Shown here: piece after piece, positions 38,507-49,910 of the stretch
How positions within the stretch are numbered: the stretch's first letter is position 1
Layout: the number at the start of each line of letters is the position of its first letter
NCBI RefSeq assembly: GCF_039595395.1
Contig: NZ_JBCNLP010000001.1
Span: 310,001-374,000 of the forward strand
Direction: 5' to 3'
Source: Novosphingobium sp.
Lineage (GTDB): Bacteria > Pseudomonadota > Alphaproteobacteria > Sphingomonadales > Sphingomonadaceae
Length of the DNA: 64,000 nt
Notes under the pieces: generated by a model
Databases searched by the model: none
What the model was told of the DNA's origin: nothing
The model's input: the letters and a program-made list of their open reading frames with translations, nothing else
Translations under genes and position numbers: made by a program

Positions 38507-40126
38507 TTACAAAGGATCATCCGCCACGATCACTTCCTGCGTGCTCACCCGCTGCGTGGTGTGCAGCGCGCGCGGTCCACGGAAGCTCGCCAGCACGGGC
38601 GCGTCGCGGGTGTAGATGTCCTTGAAGGTGGTCATCTGGCCGTCCACGTTCAGGCCCATGGTGGTGTAGGTCAAATAGACAGGCGTGGCCTGCTTCATCA
38701 CCACGCGCTTGTACTTCAGCGAGTGGTAGAGTTCCGAGGCCTCATCCTGAGTCATGTCGCCGCGCAGCATGGCGATGGTCATGCCCAGCTTCAGCGCGTC
38801 CTGCGTGCGGATGCAGCCGTGAGAATAGGCGCGCACGGGGGTTTCGAACAGCGCCTTGGCGGGGGTGTCGTGCAGATAGATGGCATGCGGGTTGGGCATG
38901 TCGATCTTCATGCGGCCCAGCGAGTTCTTGTCGCCCGGCTGCTGCACCACGGTGACGACGCCATTCTCGGCCTTGGTCACCTTGTAGCCCTGGCGCGCGG
39001 CGGAGGCCGGGTTGGCCAGCAGCTTGGCGCCCAGATTTTCGCCCTTCACGATGGACTGCGGCACGGTCCAGGTGGGGTTGAACACCACGGCCTGCACCTT
39101 TTCGGCGAGCTGAGGCGTGGCGGTGCGGCCCGGCTTGCCGACGACGGTGCGATAGCTCTTGATGATCTTGCCGCCCACGTTGAAGCGCAGCATGTATTCC
39201 GGGATGTTGGTCAGCAGATAGACCTGCCCGAGGTCGCGCGGCAGCCAGCGCCAGCGGTCCATATTGATGCGGATCATGTCGCGGCGGGCCTTGTCGGCGC
39301 GGGGCGTGGCTGCCAGCGCATCCTTCAGCGCGGCATAGTCGGCATAGGTCGGGTCGAGCCCGGCCAGCACGCCCGCCACATCATGCGTGGCCAGCGCGGT
39401 TTCGAGCAGCTCATGGGTGGGGTGGGCATCGACATCGGTGTCGACGGCGAACCACTGGATGCGGCTGTCCATCGGGGTGCGGCCGTCGCGCAGGTCTTCG
39501 GCCAGCCAGTCGAAGGTGCGGCTGGCGGCTTCGTCCAGCGCGGGGCCGGCGCCGGCGGTGATGGCGGCGGCCAGCACCTCGGGCTTGTAGTCGCCGGGGA
39601 ACAGGCCTTCGGTGTCGATGGTCTTGACCACGGCCAGCAGGGCCTGGGCGTCAGCCAGCGTCCAGACGCGCACCGGCTGTTCGGCGGGGACGATGGTGGT
39701 GGTGGTGACGGTGTGCGAGCCCGGCGCACCCGGTGTGATCACCGGCGGCGGGGTGACCGGTGCGGTGGTGGGCTGGGCGTCGATATAGGGCGCGGTCGAG
39801 GGCGTGGCCTTGGGCGTCACGGGCTTTGCGGGCGAGGCCTGAGGCGTGGGGGTGGCGCGGGTGACAGGCTGCATCGATGCCGGCAGGATCGAGGTCGGCG
39901 GCGGAGTCCGGGGCTTGGGCTTCGGGGTGGGGGTGGCCGTGGGGGTCGGCGTGGGTGAGGGTGGGGGTGAGGCCTGCAACCCGCTGTAGCCACCCGGCGG
40001 AATGGCCAGCGCAGCGCCGGGCATCAGCAGTGCCGCGCTGCCCAGCCACAGGCCCAGCCGCTTGCGCCTGCCGACGGCAGCGCTGATCGAGCCCGGCGTC
40101 AGGCGGTCGTGCGGTTGGTTGGCCAT
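38507..40126 (-). CDS. L,D-transpeptidase, YcbB/LdtD-type, with Pro/Thr-rich linker
   Basis: 539 residues. Signal peptide (LGLWLGSAALLMPGAALA), a long Pro/Thr/Lys-rich linker (about 50-165) rich in PTP and TPTA units, a helical scaffold domain (about 170-330) and the YkuD catalytic domain with VRAYSHGCIRTQDALKL (catalytic His and Cys). It forms 3-3 cross-links in peptidoglycan. No peptidoglycan-binding repeat is visible in the usual place. ATG 40126 gives MANQPHDR. Confidence 0.9.
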   Translation of the reverse strand: MANQPHDRLTPGSISAAVGRRKRLGLWLGSAALLMPGAALAIPPGGYSGLQASPPPSPTPTPTATPTPKPKPRTPPPTSILPASMQPVTRATPTPQASPAKPVTPKATPSTAPYIDAQPTTAPVTPPPVITPGAPGSHTVTTTTIVPAEQPVRVWTLADAQALLAVVKTIDTEGLFPGDYKPEVLAAAITAGAGPALDEAASRTFDWLAEDLRDGRTPMDSRIQWFAVDTDVDAHPTHELLETALATHDVAGVLAGLDPTYADYAALKDALAATPRADKARRDMIRINMDRWRWLPRDLGQVYLLTNIPEYMLRFNVGGKIIKSYRTVVGKPGRTATPQLAEKVQAVVFNPTWTVPQSIVKGENLGAKLLANPASAARQGYKVTKAENGVVTVVQQPGDKNSLGRMKIDMPNPHAIYLHDTPAKALFETPVRAYSHGCIRTQDALKLGMTIAMLRGDMTQDEASELYHSLKYKRVVMKQATPVYLTYTTMGLNVDGQMTTFKDIYTRDAPVLASFRGPRALHTTQRVSTQEVIVADDPL

Positions 40127-40353
40127 GTCCGTATCGTATCCCTGTCTTCAATCCCATCCGGCACGGCAATAGTTGCCCAGATGCTGGGAAGCTGCGCCGG
40201 ATGCTTTGCCCTTTTCAACGCCCCGCATCAAGCATTGTGCCTTGCAACTTGCTGAATTGCCCGCTCGGGCATCGTTCATCTTGGGCTTTTATCTTTGGCC
40301 TTGATCCTGGGCCGGGGGTGACGCGGGTGCCGACACGCGATAGGGCCCGGCGC

Positions 40354-41304
40354 ATGACGCGCCCTCACCACCTTGCGCCTGTGCTGGCCGCTGCCGCTGG
40401 CATTGCCACCTTTGCCATCATGGATGCGCTGATGAAGGGCGCGTCGATGGCGGTGGGGGTGTTCACCGCGCTGCTGTGGCGCAATGTGCTTGGCGCCATG
40501 CTGACTCTGGCGGCATGGTGGGCGGCCGAGCGCCTGAAGGGGCGGCGGATCGTCTGGCCGGAGCGGGCGATGCTGCTGGTGCATGCCGTGCGTGCCGCGC
40601 TGGTCTGCGCCATGGCCAGCCTGTTCTTCTGGGGGCTGGTGCGCACGCCGATGGCGGTGGGCATGGGCCTGTCCTTCATCGCGCCGCTGATCGCGCTCTA
40701 TCTCTCGGCGCTGTTTCTGGGCGAGCCGATCACCCGGCGGGCGCTGGGCGCCTCGCTGATCGCGCTGCTCGGCGTGGGTGTGGTGGCGGCCGGGCGGCTG
40801 AACGAGGGGCTGGCCGATTCGCTGGAGTCGCGGCTGGGGCTGGGGGCGATCCTGACCTCGGCGGTGCTCTATGCGGGCAATCTGGTGCTGCAGCGCCATC
40901 AGGCGCAGCGGGCCGGGCCGGGGGAGATCGCCTTTTTTCAAGGGCTGTTCATCGCTTTGTACATGCTGCCGCTGTCGCCCTGGCTGGGGATGATGCCGGG
41001 GCGTGGAGCCTTCGATGGCTATGCGGCGGCGCTGGTGGTGGGCGCCGGGGTGCTGGCCTCCTTGTCGCTGGCGCTGCTGGGCTGGGGCTGGGCGCGGGCC
41101 GAGGCGCATCGGCTTTTGCCGGTCGAATACAGTGCTTTCGTCTGGTCCGCGCTGATGGGATATCTGTGGTTCCATGAGGGGCTGAGCCCATGGACTCTGG
41201 GCGGTGTGGCGCTGATCGTGGCGGGCGTCTGGGTTGGCACGGCGCGCGGCGGGCCGCGGGCGCAGGCCGATCAGGAAGGATTGCCGGGCGAATTGGCAGG
41301 GTGA
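40354..41304 (+). CDS. EamA/DMT-superfamily permease
   Basis: 316 residues, ten hydrophobic segments in two five-helix EamA repeats (first around ATFAIMDALMKGASMAVGVF, second around ILTSAVLYAGNLVLQRHQAQ). GEPITRRALGASLIALLGVG is the usual end of the first repeat. Exports or imports small metabolites; substrate unknown. ATG 40354 (MTRPHHLAP) is preferred to in-frame Met 40201, whose extra 51 residues look non-coding. Divergent from the L,D-transpeptidase gene. Confidence 0.87.
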   Translation: MTRPHHLAPVLAAAAGIATFAIMDALMKGASMAVGVFTALLWRNVLGAMLTLAAWWAAERLKGRRIVWPERAMLLVHAVRAALVCAMASLFFWGLVRTPMAVGMGLSFIAPLIALYLSALFLGEPITRRALGASLIALLGVGVVAAGRLNEGLADSLESRLGLGAILTSAVLYAGNLVLQRHQAQRAGPGEIAFFQGLFIALYMLPLSPWLGMMPGRGAFDGYAAALVVGAGVLASLSLALLGWGWARAEAHRLLPVEYSAFVWSALMGYLWFHEGLSPWTLGGVALIVAGVWVGTARGGPRAQADQEGLPGELAG

Positions 41305-41541
41305 AGGCGGCTTTTTCCTGCTTGAATTGCTGTTGAAAATCAGTATCAAAAATAAGCAGTCGTACCGGCAAATTTTACCGGCCACCCTACCTTCGGCACA
41401 CTTGACGACTCCGCTGCAAGCGCGCAGGGGCTTCCCAACATCAATGCACCTTTTCCGCAAAGCAGCATGGCGCGGACGGGATTGATCCCCGAAGCGCGGC
41501 GCCCCTTTGCGGTCTGGTGACAGCCGAGGGAAAGACGCCGC

Positions 41542-44214
<2,673 letters not shown>

Positions 44215-44240
44215 TCCTTCCGATCACGCTGACAATCAGG

Positions 44241-44270
44241 AGGGCGTCCCCGCAAGGGGGCGCCCTTTTG
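44241..44270 (+). terminator. Rho-independent terminator of acnA
   Basis: AGGGCGTCCCC and GGGGGCGCCCT pair (one G-U) around GCAA, followed by TTTTG. It lies 27 bp after the acnA stop. Confidence 0.88.
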
Positions 44271-44283
44271 TTATGGGCGGGGA

Positions 44284-44589
44284 TTATTCGGCGTGATCCG
44301 GGCCGTCGCCATAAGCCTTCATCAGGCTGCGCAGATAGAAGGCCCAGACGATCGCGGCGGCGGGCAGATAGAGGATCAATGCGTGTGGGTCATAGCGCTG
44401 GCCCCAGTCGCGCCACGGGCCCGTCGTTGCGGCCGAGGCCAGCCAGGCTAGCGTGACGGTCAGGCTGGCGCGCAGCAGGGGGCGCAGGCGGCGGAAGGCC
44501 ACCATCTCGATCAGCCATGTCAGGATCATCACCGTCAGCAGGGTGCGGATGGCGAGGCCCGCATAGGTGTAGAGATCTGCGTCGGTCAT
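44284..44589 (-). CDS. Small membrane protein, function unknown
   Basis: 101 residues from ATG 44589 (AGGACA upstream). Three hydrophobic segments (about 10-26, 40-56, 67-85); polar N-terminus MTDADLYTYAG and charged C-terminus AYGDGPDHAE. Convergent with acnA. No family recognised. Confidence 0.6.
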   Translation of the reverse strand: MTDADLYTYAGLAIRTLLTVMILTWLIEMVAFRRLRPLLRASLTVTLAWLASAATTGPWRDWGQRYDPHALILYLPAAAIVWAFYLRSLMKAYGDGPDHAE

Positions 44590-44759
44590 AGTGTGTCCTG
44601 AAATCTGTCGGGGCGGGGCCGGTGATGGCCTTGTGGTTGCGATCAGATTTACAGGCGATGAGGCGGGGGATTGCAATCCTCTCGCCCCGTGCGACGGGCC
44701 GGCTTGCCCGTGGTGTCCGGCAGGGACCGGGGGTGTAACCCGGTCCCTGCCTCGGATGG

Positions 44760-45695
44760 TTAGACTTGCGCGGTCAGCGCGGGCACGGCCTCGAACAGAT
44801 CGGCGACAAGGCCAACATCGGCGATCTGGAAGATCGGCGCGTCCTCGTCCTTGTTGATGGCGATGATGGTCTTGGAATCCTTCATCCCCGCCAGATGCTG
44901 GATCGCCCCGGAAATGCCGACAGCGATATAGACATCGGGCGCGACGATCTTGCCGGTCTGCCCGACCTGGCAGTCATTGGGGGCATAGCCCGCATCCACC
45001 GCCGCGCGGCTGGCGCCCACGGCGGCGCCGAGCTTGTCGGCCAGTGGGAGGAGCAGGGACTGGAAGGTGGCTTCGTCCTTCAGTGCCCGTCCGCCCGATA
45101 GCACCACGCGGGCGCTGGTCAGTTCGGGCCGCTCGGACACGGCCAGATCGGCGCCGACAAAGCTGGACAGGCCCGGATTGCCCGCCGCCGCGACGGTTTC
45201 GATGGAAGCGCTGCCGCCCTGCGTTTCGGCCTTGGCGAAAGCGGTGCCGCGCACGGTGATCACCAGCCTGGCGTCGCTGCTTTCCACCGTGGCGATGGCG
45301 TTGCCGGCATAGATCGGGCGGGTGAAGGTCTTGGGACCCTCTACGCTCAGGATCTCGGAAATTTGCGCCACATCGAGCAGGGCCGCCACGCGCGGCGCGA
45401 TGTTCTTGGCGCCCGAGGTCGCAGTGGCGACAAAGGCGTCGTGGGTCTCCATCAGGCTCACCACCAGCGGCGCGACATTTTCAGCCAGCCCATGGGCATA
45501 GGCGGCATCATCGGCCACCAACACCCTGGCCACGCCCGCCACCTGAGCGGCAGCCTGCGCCACAGTATCGACGCCCGCGCCAGCCACCAGCAGATGCACC
45601 TCGCCCAATTGCGCGGCGGCGGTCACGGCATGCAGCGTGGCCTCTTTCAGCGCGGCATGGTCATGTTCGGCCCAGACAAGGATCTGTCCCATCAT
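44760..45695 (-). CDS. etfA: Electron transfer flavoprotein alpha subunit
   Basis: 311 residues. The C-terminal FAD-binding domain carries the ETF-alpha signature: YAPNDCQVGQTGKIVAPDVY and YIAVGISGAIQHLAGM, ending IINKDEDAPIFQIADVG-like (AINKDEDAPIFQIADVGLVA). With EtfB it passes electrons from acyl-CoA dehydrogenases to ETF-ubiquinone oxidoreductase. ATG 45695 overlaps the etfB stop (ATGA). I see no ETF-QO gene here. Confidence 0.95.
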   Translation of the reverse strand: MMGQILVWAEHDHAALKEATLHAVTAAAQLGEVHLLVAGAGVDTVAQAAAQVAGVARVLVADDAAYAHGLAENVAPLVVSLMETHDAFVATATSGAKNIAPRVAALLDVAQISEILSVEGPKTFTRPIYAGNAIATVESSDARLVITVRGTAFAKAETQGGSASIETVAAAGNPGLSSFVGADLAVSERPELTSARVVLSGGRALKDEATFQSLLLPLADKLGAAVGASRAAVDAGYAPNDCQVGQTGKIVAPDVYIAVGISGAIQHLAGMKDSKTIIAINKDEDAPIFQIADVGLVADLFEAVPALTAQV

Positions 45696-46438
45696 GCTGC
45701 TCCCAGTTCCTTGAGTTTGGCCACCAGCGCATCGACATCGGCCACCTTGACCCCGCCCGTGCGCGGCGCAGGTTCGGTAACGCCCAGAACGGTGAGGCGC
45801 GGCGCGACATCCACCCCGAAATCCTCGGGAGTCCTGTTCGCCACCGGCTTGGAGCGCGCCTTCATGATGTTGGGCAGGCTGGCAAAGCGCGGTTCGTTCA
45901 GGCGCAGATCGGTGGTGACGATGGCGGGCAGGGCCAGCTTCACCGTCTCCAGACCGCCATCGACCTCGCGGGTGACGGTGGCGTGATCGCCATCGATCTC
46001 GACCTTGCTGGCGAAGGTGCCTTGCGGGCGGCCCAGCAGCGCGGCGAGCATCTGACCGGTCTGATTGCTGTCATCATCGATGGCCTGCTTGCCCAGAATG
46101 ACCAGCGCGGGCCCTTCCTTCAGAGCGACGCCCTTCAGGATCTTGGCGACGGCCAGCGGCTCGACCTCGGCATCGGTCTGCACTAGAATGGCCCGGTCCG
46201 CGCCCATCGCCAGCGCGGTGCGCAGCGTGTCGAGCGCCTTGGCCGGGCCAACCGAGACCGCGATCACCTCACTGGCCACACCCTTTTCCTTCAGGCGGAC
46301 GGCCTCCTCGACGGCGATTTCGTCGAAGGGGTTCATGCTCATCTTGACGTTGGCCAGATCCACGCCCGATCCGTCGATTTTCACGCGCGGCTTCACATTG
46401 TAGTCAAGCACGCGCTTGACCGGCACAAGGATCTTCAT
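45692..46438 (-). CDS. etfB: Electron transfer flavoprotein beta subunit
   Basis: 248 residues. AMP-binding partner of EtfA: KILVPVKRVLDYNVKPRV, SMNPFDEIAVEEAVRLKE and LVILGKQAIDDDSNQTGQML are conserved EtfB blocks; the recognition-loop region near DLRLNEPRFASLPNIMKA is intact. First gene of the etfBA pair, 54 bp downstream of the reductase gene on the same strand. Confidence 0.96.
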   Translation of the reverse strand: MKILVPVKRVLDYNVKPRVKIDGSGVDLANVKMSMNPFDEIAVEEAVRLKEKGVASEVIAVSVGPAKALDTLRTALAMGADRAILVQTDAEVEPLAVAKILKGVALKEGPALVILGKQAIDDDSNQTGQMLAALLGRPQGTFASKVEIDGDHATVTREVDGGLETVKLALPAIVTTDLRLNEPRFASLPNIMKARSKPVANRTPEDFGVDVAPRLTVLGVTEPAPRTGGVKVADVDALVAKLKELGAA

Positions 46439-46492
46439 CTGCGGTCCTCTGGTGTTCAGTTCGGTGCGATCAGTCGACGCCGTGATGGTTCG

Positions 46493-47308
46493 TCAATCGA
46501 CGAAAGCGCGCTCGATCACATAATGGCCCATCTTGGCGTTGGAGCCTTCCTCGAAACCGGCCCCGTCCAGCATATGGGCGAAATCGCGGATCATCTCGGT
46601 GCTGCCGCAGAGCATCACGCGGTCGGTTTCCGGGTCCAGCTTGGGCGCGCCCATCAGCGGCGGGGCGAACAGGCTGCCATCGTCGATCATCGCCTGAATG
46701 CGCCCGGTGTTGCGGAAGGGCTCGCGCGTGACGGTGGGCACATAATGGAACTGCAGCAGCGCCTGATCGGCCACCAGCGGATCGGCGGCAAGCTGCGCCA
46801 TCAGCTCGTCATGATAGGCCAGATCGCTGACCCGGCGCACGGAGTGCACCAGCACGATCTGCGAGAAACGGTCATAGACCTCCGGATCGCGCACCAGGCT
46901 GAGGAAGGGCGCCAGCCCCGTGCCGGTGGAGAAGAGGAACAGGCGGCTGCCCGGCAGCAGCGCATCGCACACCAGCGTGCCGGTGGGCTTGCGCGAGAGA
47001 TAGACCTGATCGCCCGCGCGAATGGTCTGCAGCCGCGAGGTCAGCGGGCCGTCGGGCACCTTGATCGAGAGGAACTCCAGCTCCTCGGCATAGTCCGGGC
47101 TGGCGATCGAATAGGCGCGCATCAGCGGGCGCGGCCCGTTGTCCAGCCCGACCATGACAAATTCGCCCGAACGGAAGCGCAAGGAGGCGGGCCGCTCGAT
47201 GGCGAAGCTGAAGAGGTGCTCGTTCCAGTGGCGCACCCAGCGCACGGTGCTGGTGTGAAAACCACTGTGTTCGGGAAGCAGGCGGGGTTCGAGGGTCTGG
47301 ACAGTCAT
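46493..47308 (-). CDS. fpr: Ferredoxin-NADP+ reductase (FNR, bacterial Fpr type)
   Basis: 271 residues. FAD contacts in RPLMRAYSIASPDYAEELEF, NADP domain start LFLFSTGTGLAPFLSLVRDP, and the C-terminal end GHYVIERAFVD typical of subclass I bacterial FNRs. It moves electrons between NADPH and ferredoxin or flavodoxin, as in oxidative-stress repair and Fe-S supply. It follows an unrecognised gene by 17 bp, both behind a Fur-like palindrome. Confidence 0.92.
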   Translation of the reverse strand: MTVQTLEPRLLPEHSGFHTSTVRWVRHWNEHLFSFAIERPASLRFRSGEFVMVGLDNGPRPLMRAYSIASPDYAEELEFLSIKVPDGPLTSRLQTIRAGDQVYLSRKPTGTLVCDALLPGSRLFLFSTGTGLAPFLSLVRDPEVYDRFSQIVLVHSVRRVSDLAYHDELMAQLAADPLVADQALLQFHYVPTVTREPFRNTGRIQAMIDDGSLFAPPLMGAPKLDPETDRVMLCGSTEMIRDFAHMLDGAGFEEGSNAKMGHYVIERAFVD

Positions 47309-47325
47309 GCGGGCAGAATTCCGAA

Positions 47326-47763
47326 TTAATCGCGTGGAGAGACGTCGAAACGAGTCGAGACGTGGCTTGCGGCGATATGCGCGGCCACGATGGACACGGC
47401 CTGTATCAGACGAGGTATGGCGTTGTCATGCACCAGTGTTGCGGCAAGTTGTGCCAGCATCGGCTGGTCGCCATCGATGGCGCTGGTGAACAGGGCGAGC
47501 AGGCGCGCCTCATCATCACGGATCGCCAGGCAGCCGGGCGGGGCGAGGTGGAGCTGCTGCAGCCCGTCGCCGTTCAGCGTGAACATCGCCATGCCGAAAT
47601 CGCCCGCCACCGTTTCCAGCCCGGCCTTGGCGAAATGGGCGGCGATCATGCCGCAGGGGCAGCGCCCGGACTGCACCGCGTTGACCCACATGCGCATGGC
47701 GCCGGCGATGAAGGCGGCCGGGGCATCCAGCTCGCTGATCTTGCGGTCGAGGAATTGGTACAT
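47326..47763 (-). CDS. Unrecognised protein with CPCG motif, cotranscribed with fpr
   Basis: 145 residues from ATG 47763. Not recognised. Features: an N-terminal amphipathic stretch (MYQFLDRKISELDAP), a Cys pair in QSGRCPCGMIAAHFAKAG (about residues 35-37), a middle with FGMAMFTLNGDGLQQLHL and a mainly helical C-terminus (AVSIVAAHIAAS). No signal peptide. The CPCG motif could bind metal or act in redox. With fpr 17 bp downstream and a Fur-like site 65 bp upstream, a role in iron metabolism is the working guess. Confidence 0.65.
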   Translation of the reverse strand: MYQFLDRKISELDAPAAFIAGAMRMWVNAVQSGRCPCGMIAAHFAKAGLETVAGDFGMAMFTLNGDGLQQLHLAPPGCLAIRDDEARLLALFTSAIDGDQPMLAQLAATLVHDNAIPRLIQAVSIVAAHIAASHVSTRFDVSPRD

Positions 47764-47827
47764 AACATCTCCCACGCCAGTGAGGCGACGCCGCGCGGGC
47801 GTCCATCCGGACCGACTAGGCGCCAAT

Positions 47828-47850
47828 CTAATGCGAGTCAATCGCATTAG
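47828..47850. promoter_or_regulatory. Fur-like operator
   Basis: A 23-bp palindrome: CTAATGCGA and TCGCATTAG, perfect 9-bp arms around 5 bases. The core resembles the AATGCGA/TCGCATT iron-regulatory boxes seen upstream of iron-uptake genes in many proteobacteria. It lies 65 bp before ATG 47763. The regulator identity (Fur, Irr or other) is inferred. Confidence 0.6.
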
Positions 47851-48049
47851 CATCCAGCAGGGTAATCTTGCCCGAGAAGGGGGCGGCAAAAGGGACCGCC
47901 GTTGGGGTCATTATGCTGAATCCTTCCTGCCATGCCGTCAACCATTCCATGCAAGCATTGCTTCAACTGTCCCGCCCAGAATGGCTCGCGGGATCACTCT
48001 CCTTTCGCGCCTGGGGGCAGGCTGAAAGGAGGAAACGGGGGTAAGCATC

Positions 48050-48706
48050 ATGGGGACATTCTGTGCGGGCGCGTCGGCGCGCGCGTCACAACGCATGCCG
48101 CGCTGTCATCGGCAGCTTGCGGCGCTTGTTCTGGCCATCGGGGGGATTGTGTCGGGGGCGGCGCAGGCGCATCCGGTGCTGACCACCGATCTGGTCTCTC
48201 AGGACGATGTGATGGCCATGGCCGGGCCGCTGGGCGGCACGCCGGTGCATCGGCGGCTGGACGTCGCCTTCGTCAATCTGGACAGCAATGCCGGGCGGCT
48301 GCGCTATGGCGTCACCTTTCAGTATGGCGCGGCCTTTGCGGTCAATCCCAACGACTATATCGGGCATGAGGCCGATCACCGCAGCCTGCGCGTGGACCGC
48401 GAGATCTATGTCGGCGGCAGCGCCAGCCTGCGCCTGCACGGCCAGTGGCGGCTGGTGGCCGGGGCGGGGGCGCTGCAACTGCGGCTGCATGACGGCTTCG
48501 ACGACAGCACGCATCTGTGGTTCTTCAACGAGCCGAAGCTGACCGGCTGGCGCAGTTCGGTGGGGCTGCAGCACCCGCTGGGGCCCATGCAGATGACCAT
48601 GGGCTGGCAGACGACGCGCTATCCCGGCCAGCGACAGGACGAGATGTCTCAGCCCACGCGTGGTTCCTTCAGCCGCTTCGGGGTGGATATCACCACCCCG
48701 CTCTAG
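48050..48706 (+). CDS. Exported protein of unknown function
   Basis: Up to 218 residues; ATG 48095 (MPRCHRQLAAL) would give a neater signal peptide ending SGAAQA. The mature part alternates hydrophobic and polar residues (RLRYGVTFQYGAAFAV, SASLRLHGQWRLVAGAGALQ) and ends FGVDITTPL, suggesting a small beta-barrel or beta-sandwich at the outer membrane. No family recognised. It lies 118 bp upstream of the EF-hand/ECF run and may be a separate transcript. Confidence 0.65.
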   Translation: MGTFCAGASARASQRMPRCHRQLAALVLAIGGIVSGAAQAHPVLTTDLVSQDDVMAMAGPLGGTPVHRRLDVAFVNLDSNAGRLRYGVTFQYGAAFAVNPNDYIGHEADHRSLRVDREIYVGGSASLRLHGQWRLVAGAGALQLRLHDGFDDSTHLWFFNEPKLTGWRSSVGLQHPLGPMQMTMGWQTTRYPGQRQDEMSQPTRGSFSRFGVDITTPL

Positions 48707-48749
48707 GGGCCGAAGCACGCCCTGCGAAAAATTTCGCGGTGCCCGCGAC

Positions 48750-48775
48750 GGAACAGTCTTCGCGATGCGTTCAAC
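48750..48775 (+). promoter_or_regulatory. Possible ECF-type promoter ahead of the EF-hand/sigma operon
   Basis: GGAAC (48750) and TCAAC (48771), 16 bases apart, about 50 bp before the EF-hand start. This is close to the GGAAC...TCnnA pattern of RpoE-like sigma factors and would fit autoregulation by the sigma factor at 49332. Short motifs, so chance is possible. Confidence 0.4.
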
Positions 48776-48824
48776 CGGCATCTGCCCCGGATGGCGGATG
48801 TCTGAACCCATCAAGGAGATCATC

Positions 48825-49307
48825 ATGCGTTTCTCCCCCCTTCTCTTGGCCGGACTGGTGCTGGCCATGCCCGCCTTCGTTCAGCCCGCCATGGCCCAGG
48901 GCGCCGATGAGATGCCCGCTGCTCCGCACGGAAAACCCCTTACGCTCGACCAGTTCCTTTCGCGCCAGACCGCGCGTATCATGGCCGCCGACACCGATGG
49001 CGACGGCCGCATCAGCAAGGCCGAAATGATGGCCGCCGGTGCGGGAGGCAAGGGACAGGGCGGAGGCGCGCAGGGCAATCCCGAGCGCCGCTTCGACCGG
49101 ATGGACACCAACCATGACGGCTATCTCGACAAGGATGAGATCCGCGCCGCGCTCACCGCGCGGTTCCAGCGCATGGACCGCAATGGCGATGGCGTCCTCA
49201 CGCCCGACGAGCGCGTGGGGCAGCGGGGTGGCCAGCATGGAGGGCAGCGTGGAGGGCAGGGCTCTCAGGGTGGCGGTGATATGCCCGCCCCAGCGCAGCA
49301 GCCTTGA
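48825..49307 (+). CDS. Secreted EF-hand protein, first gene of an ECF sigma cluster
   Basis: 160 residues. Signal peptide (LLLAGLVLAMPAFVQPAMAQ), then three EF-hand loops: DTDGDGRISKAE, DTNHDGYLDKDE and DRNGDGVLTPDE, all with standard ligands, and a Gly/Gln-rich tail with HGGQRGGQG repeats. A strong AAGGAG lies before ATG 48825. Probably periplasmic Ca2+ binding. The sigma gene starts 24 bp later, so it may feed a calcium or metal signal to it (inferred). Confidence 0.85.
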   Translation: MRFSPLLLAGLVLAMPAFVQPAMAQGADEMPAAPHGKPLTLDQFLSRQTARIMAADTDGDGRISKAEMMAAGAGGKGQGGGAQGNPERRFDRMDTNHDGYLDKDEIRAALTARFQRMDRNGDGVLTPDERVGQRGGQHGGQRGGQGSQGGGDMPAPAQQP

Positions 49308-49331
49308 TCCTGTGGCGCCCTGTTCTGCTGC

Positions 49332-49910
49332 ATGCGCGAGTCCGGCTTGACCACGCAGGACCCGGACACCGCGCTGATCGAGCGGATGGGCCAGGGCGAC
49401 GAGGGGGCGGTGCGCCAATTCGTCACCGCCCGGCTGCCGCGCGTGCTGGCGCTGGGCCTGCGCCTGCTGCGCGACCCGGCCGAGGCCGAGGATGTTGCGC
49501 AGGAAGCCTTTACCCGTGCCTGGCGTCAGGCGCCGCGCTGGCAGCCGGGGCAGGGGCGCTTCGACACCTGGCTGCATACGGTGACGCTCAATCTGTGCCG
49601 CGACCGGTTGCGCCGCAAACGCCATGCTCCCGTGACGGGCGAGGATATGCCCGATCCGCCCGACCCGCAGCCGCGCGCCGATGCCATGCTGGAAGCCTCG
49701 GCCCGCGGAAAAGCGGTGGCCGAGGCGATTGCCACCTTGCCCGAACGCCAGCGCGAGGCGATCCTGCTGGTGCATTATCAGGATCTTACCAACATTGCGG
49801 CGGCGCAGGTGCTGGACATCAGCGTCGAGGCGCTGGAAAGCCTGCTGGCACGCGGGCGTCGCACGTTGAAGCAGCATTTTGCCCAAAAGGAAGGTTGGCG
49901 CGATGAGTGA
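49332..49910 (+). CDS. ECF-family RNA polymerase sigma factor
   Basis: 192 residues with only sigma regions 2 and 4. Region 2: RLLRDPAEAEDVAQEAFTRA then FDTWLHTVTLNLCRDRLRRK; region 4: LPERQREAILLVHYQDLTN and EALESLLARGRRTLKQHF helix-turn-helix. It redirects RNA polymerase on an envelope or metal signal. The ATGA-type overlap with the next gene (49903) and the layout mark it as paired with that anti-sigma. Confidence 0.92.
   Translation: MRESGLTTQDPDTALIERMGQGDEGAVRQFVTARLPRVLALGLRLLRDPAEAEDVAQEAFTRAWRQAPRWQPGQGRFDTWLHTVTLNLCRDRLRRKRHAPVTGEDMPDPPDPQPRADAMLEASARGKAVAEAIATLPERQREAILLVHYQDLTNIAAAQVLDISVEALESLLARGRRTLKQHFAQKEGWRDE

Noticed and set aside
41376..41392. Operator palindrome CCGGCAAA/TTTACCGG upstream of acnA
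   Set aside because: Imperfect arms and no matching second site; noted only in the acnA entry.
48750..48769. EcfG-type (general stress) promoter GGAAC...CGTT
   Set aside because: The spacing of 13 bases between GGAAC and CGTT is too short for EcfG; an RpoE-like reading with TCAAC is kept at low confidence.
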